Source of the DNA: Thermoplasmata archaeon
GTDB taxonomy: Archaea; Thermoplasmatota; Thermoplasmata; Thermoplasmatales; Thermoplasmataceae
Length of the DNA: 7,379 nucleotides
Direction: 5' to 3'
Assembly (NCBI GenBank): GCA_021797055.1
Contig: JAKAAI010000088.1
Coordinates: forward strand, 1 to 7,379
The translations under genes and the position numbers were made by a program. The notes under the pieces are model-generated. The model did not search any database. It was given only the letters and a program-made list of their open reading frames with translations, and was not told the DNA's origin. Positions 5,257 to 7,379 of the stretch are shown here, in pieces (the first letter of the stretch is position 1; every line of letters starts with the position of its first letter).

Positions 5257-6582
5257 ATGAACAAAAAAGTGACAGCAGTACTGGCAGTTGTTATTGTGAT
5301 TCTGGTTATAGGAGTTGGTGCCCTGTATTTTTCGGGTATGCTTAATTTTAACTCTTCAACACAGGCCAATAGCCTTCAGTCAACGCCAAGTACTAGAGCC
5401 CCTAACATAGTTAGTTCGAGTGTGGTTTCCAAGGACCTTGGAAGCAAATGGACAATGACCATGGGTGCTTCCGGTTCCACGCTTAATGCCAGCACCTTCA
5501 TAAGCGGACAGAATGGTGTCCCACTGATAGCCCAGGCACAGGTCAGTCCAGAATTCACAACAGGTAACATAGTATCAAGTCCATTCACGAGTTTTGGTCT
5601 GGGTAATAACGTAACCTACAATACCTATCAGGCAGCTGTATTTGTTCCCCCGGAGACAGGCTATGCAGTGATTTCATTTGCCCATTCGACAAGCAGTTCA
5701 GTACCGGGATACGTCGTGTCAACAATAAGTTCTGAAATAAGCGCACATTTTAGCGGAAAGACATCATACAACAGCACAGCTATATCCTTCAAGATTGGAA
5801 CAGCCAGCGGAAGTAACTATGTGTTTGTATCAGAACAGACAGACTTATTCCAGTATGCTCCTGGAGCATGGTATCTGGAGGGTGTCCTCGCAAACTACTC
5901 ATCCTACAACATAATGTTTCTCTATTACACTCCTCACTTCCTGAATGTTACAAACTTTACAGCAATACTGACAACCCAGGTTTCTAATCTCAAGTCACCA
6001 AGCACTCCTTCTGTTCCATCTGTCCTCATAAGTTCCTCCGACATGAACAAGATGACAAACCTGAGTTATAAGACACAGAGTGCCATTGCCGTTAATCTGA
6101 ACGACACGAAGAGGCTCCTGAATGAATATATTGACATGACAGGTGCATCAAGATCTGTTTCAAGCACAAACCGCACAATACTCAACAACACAATAGGCAC
6201 AGTAACCGGGTTAGCGGCTAAGTATATGATGTCCGGAAGAACGAATTATACAGAAGCCACTATCATTGGGTTTTCAAACAGCAGTGCACCAAAGGTATTA
6301 TTCGACCTTCTTGACGCCCAGGGCGATAATTCAGGACTGAAACTTGCAAATTACAGTGGATGGAGCTATGCTTTCCAGAACACGACCCTGTATAATTATC
6401 AGTATCATTTCAACCAAACTACTCACAGTTATACGTATAACAAAACAGCATATGCAAATGAGACAACGGTCGTTGCAGTAAATGGCAAGTATATGTTGAT
6501 ATTCGAGACATATCAGTCAAATGGTGTCTTCACACAGGGACTCGCAAAACAGCTACTCAGTGACGAATCAGGATTGATCTGA
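5257..6582 (+). CDS. Membrane-anchored or secreted surface protein, sequon-rich
   Basis: This 441-residue protein has an N-terminal MNKK followed by one hydrophobic helix at about 6-28, either an uncleaved anchor or a signal peptide, placing the rest outside the cell. Residues 33-60 are a Ser/Thr/Asn/Pro-rich linker. The remainder is rich in Ser, Thr, Asn and Tyr, lacks cysteine and has no second membrane segment. I count 18 N-x-S/T glycosylation sequons (N32, 77, 118, 172, 213, 230, 233, 268, 282, 305, 310, 330, 341, 365, 375, 386, 395 and 401), consistent with the heavily glycosylated envelope proteins of wall-less acidophilic archaea. Two halves (about 60-245 and 260-435) may be a diverged duplication, each ending in hydrophobic strands and a helix. 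I do not recognise the family. The last 15 bases overlap the convergent ABC ATPase gene. Confidence 0.8.
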   Translation: MNKKVTAVLAVVIVILVIGVGALYFSGMLNFNSSTQANSLQSTPSTRAPNIVSSSVVSKDLGSKWTMTMGASGSTLNASTFISGQNGVPLIAQAQVSPEFTTGNIVSSPFTSFGLGNNVTYNTYQAAVFVPPETGYAVISFAHSTSSSVPGYVVSTISSEISAHFSGKTSYNSTAISFKIGTASGSNYVFVSEQTDLFQYAPGAWYLEGVLANYSSYNIMFLYYTPHFLNVTNFTAILTTQVSNLKSPSTPSVPSVLISSSDMNKMTNLSYKTQSAIAVNLNDTKRLLNEYIDMTGASRSVSSTNRTILNNTIGTVTGLAAKYMMSGRTNYTEATIIGFSNSSAPKVLFDLLDAQGDNSGLKLANYSGWSYAFQNTTLYNYQYHFNQTTHSYTYNKTAYANETTVVAVNGKYMLIFETYQSNGVFTQGLAKQLLSDESGLI

Positions 6583-7379
6583 AAATATTTTCCTGTATTC
6601 CTCATCCAAAACATTTATTTTTATAATTTCTCTTATTCTTATGTTGTTTGCTGATGCATAATTCAGGAACGGATTGATATCACCAGATATTGTCACCTTC
6701 ACGCCACTGATGCTTATCATGTTCAATTGTTTCTCGAGCCCATTCATCATTGGAGTATCCTCGATTATTATATTTGTAAGTTGTGTTTCACTGATCTTAA
6801 CTGTTTTTTGGACTTTTCCATCCTTCAGGAAGATTACAGTGTCACACACTTTCTCCAGGAACGAAACATCATGGGAGGCTATAATAAGCAATTTATTGCC
6901 TTCTGCCCTGATGCTGTTAACGCTGCCTGCAATCAGATCCCTCCCAATCAGGTCCACATTGTCTGTTGGTTCATCCAGAAGAATGCATTCCGGATTTCCT
7001 GCTATGGCTCCGGCGACACCTGTTCTCTTAAGTTCGCCTGTTGAAAATGTTCCCATCATGGAATCCATCTTTCCCCTCATGTTTACCATGTCCATTATCT
7101 CATCAATCCCGAAATCATCCTTTATCTTCATTCCAGTCCGCATTTCCCAGGTGTATCTCACAAATTCTGCCGGGGTTGAGTAGGGGTAAAATGATGGGTT
7201 CTCGATCAGGCTTCCTGTTATTTTCGCAATTTCATTGTGTTCCTGCCTTATTTCATGTCCATTCATCCTGATTGATCCTTCATAATTGTTAAGTATCCCG
7301 CATATGGCTTTCAGTAATGTAGATTTTCCAGATCCATTTGGCCCCAGGATTCCATAGGTATAGGGCGACCTGAAATGTA
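6568..7379 (-). CDS. ABC transporter ATP-binding protein (N-terminus cut by window edge)
   Basis: This is the ATP-hydrolysing subunit of an ABC transporter, working on the inner face of the membrane with a permease not seen here. The frame runs off the right edge with 269 visible residues; the ATG at 7266 is internal, because the Walker A motif GPNGSGKST is at 12-20, upstream of it. The usual Q-loop glutamine is replaced by glutamate in GSLIENPSFYP (55-65), as in BcrA/ABC-2 type export ATPases. The signature is STGEL (112-116) instead of LSGGQ. Walker B is CILLDEPTDNVD (131-142), and the H-loop is SHD with H169. A C-terminal tail of about 75 residues follows, typical of this subfamily. An ABC-2 type exporter of a drug, lipid or peptide is the best guess; the permease gene probably lies outside. 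Confidence 0.92.
   Translation of the reverse strand, partial: HFRSPYTYGILGPNGSGKSTLLKAICGILNNYEGSIRMNGHEIRQEHNEIAKITGSLIENPSFYPYSTPAEFVRYTWEMRTGMKIKDDFGIDEIMDMVNMRGKMDSMMGTFSTGELKRTGVAGAIAGNPECILLDEPTDNVDLIGRDLIAGSVNSIRAEGNKLLIIASHDVSFLEKVCDTVIFLKDGKVQKTVKISETQLTNIIIEDTPMMNGLEKQLNMISISGVKVTISGDINPFLNYASANNIRIREIIKINVLDEEYRKIFSDQS

Noticed and set aside
6674..7183. 169-codon plus-strand frame rich in Ile, Ser and Phe, looking membrane-like
   Set aside because: It lies antisense to the ABC ATPase, whose motifs are unmistakable; the hydrophobicity comes from the complement of that gene.
1..7379. CRISPR array, insertion sequence, integrase, toxin-antitoxin or phage defence genes
   Set aside because: No spaced direct repeats, terminal inverted repeats with a transposase, or defence-type domains were found on either strand.

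Overview
The window looks like chromosomal DNA from a euryarchaeon of the Thermoplasmatales type (Thermoplasma, Ferroplasma or Cuniculiplasma relatives). The DNA is AT-rich and no start codon has a Shine-Dalgarno sequence. Instead, nearly every start codon has an A/T-rich TATA-like box centred about 22-27 bases upstream, the layout expected for leaderless archaeal mRNAs. The tRNA gene does not encode CCA. The gene mix also fits: a bacterial-type threonyl-tRNA synthetase, an exonuclease III, a histidine ammonia-lyase, a LigB-type dioxygenase homologue and a membrane-anchored, sequon-rich surface protein. The lineage is inferred from these traits, not from a sequence search.

Layout. Positions 1-362 (minus) hold the N-terminal part of thrS, cut by the window edge. 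It is divergent from xthA (458-1213, plus), with back-to-back promoters in a 95-base gap. xthA converges on hutH (1261-2769, minus). Upstream of hutH, in the opposite orientation, are tRNA-Lys(CTT) (2939-3012), two terminator-like hairpins and a 45-residue hypothetical protein (3213-3350). Next come a GNAT acetyltransferase with an extra C-terminal domain (start corrected to a GTG at 3560, end 4231), a LigB-type extradiol dioxygenase homologue (4376-5149) and a secreted or membrane-anchored protein with 18 N-glycosylation sequons (5257-6582). The last gene is an ABC transporter ATPase on the minus strand (6568 to the right edge, N-terminus cut off). It overlaps the surface-protein gene tail to tail by 15 bases.

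How the genes relate. There is no obvious operon: each plus-strand gene has its own TATA-like box, and hairpin or T-run terminators separate several of them. The window is mostly housekeeping (translation, DNA repair, amino-acid catabolism), with a few orphan genes of uncertain role. I see no CRISPR array, insertion sequence, phage gene or toxin-antitoxin pair, and no convincing new multi-gene system. The observations most worth following up are the uniform leaderless promoter layout, which corrects two start codons; the small ORFs; the heavily sequoned surface protein; and an inverted repeat bracketing the hutH promoter.
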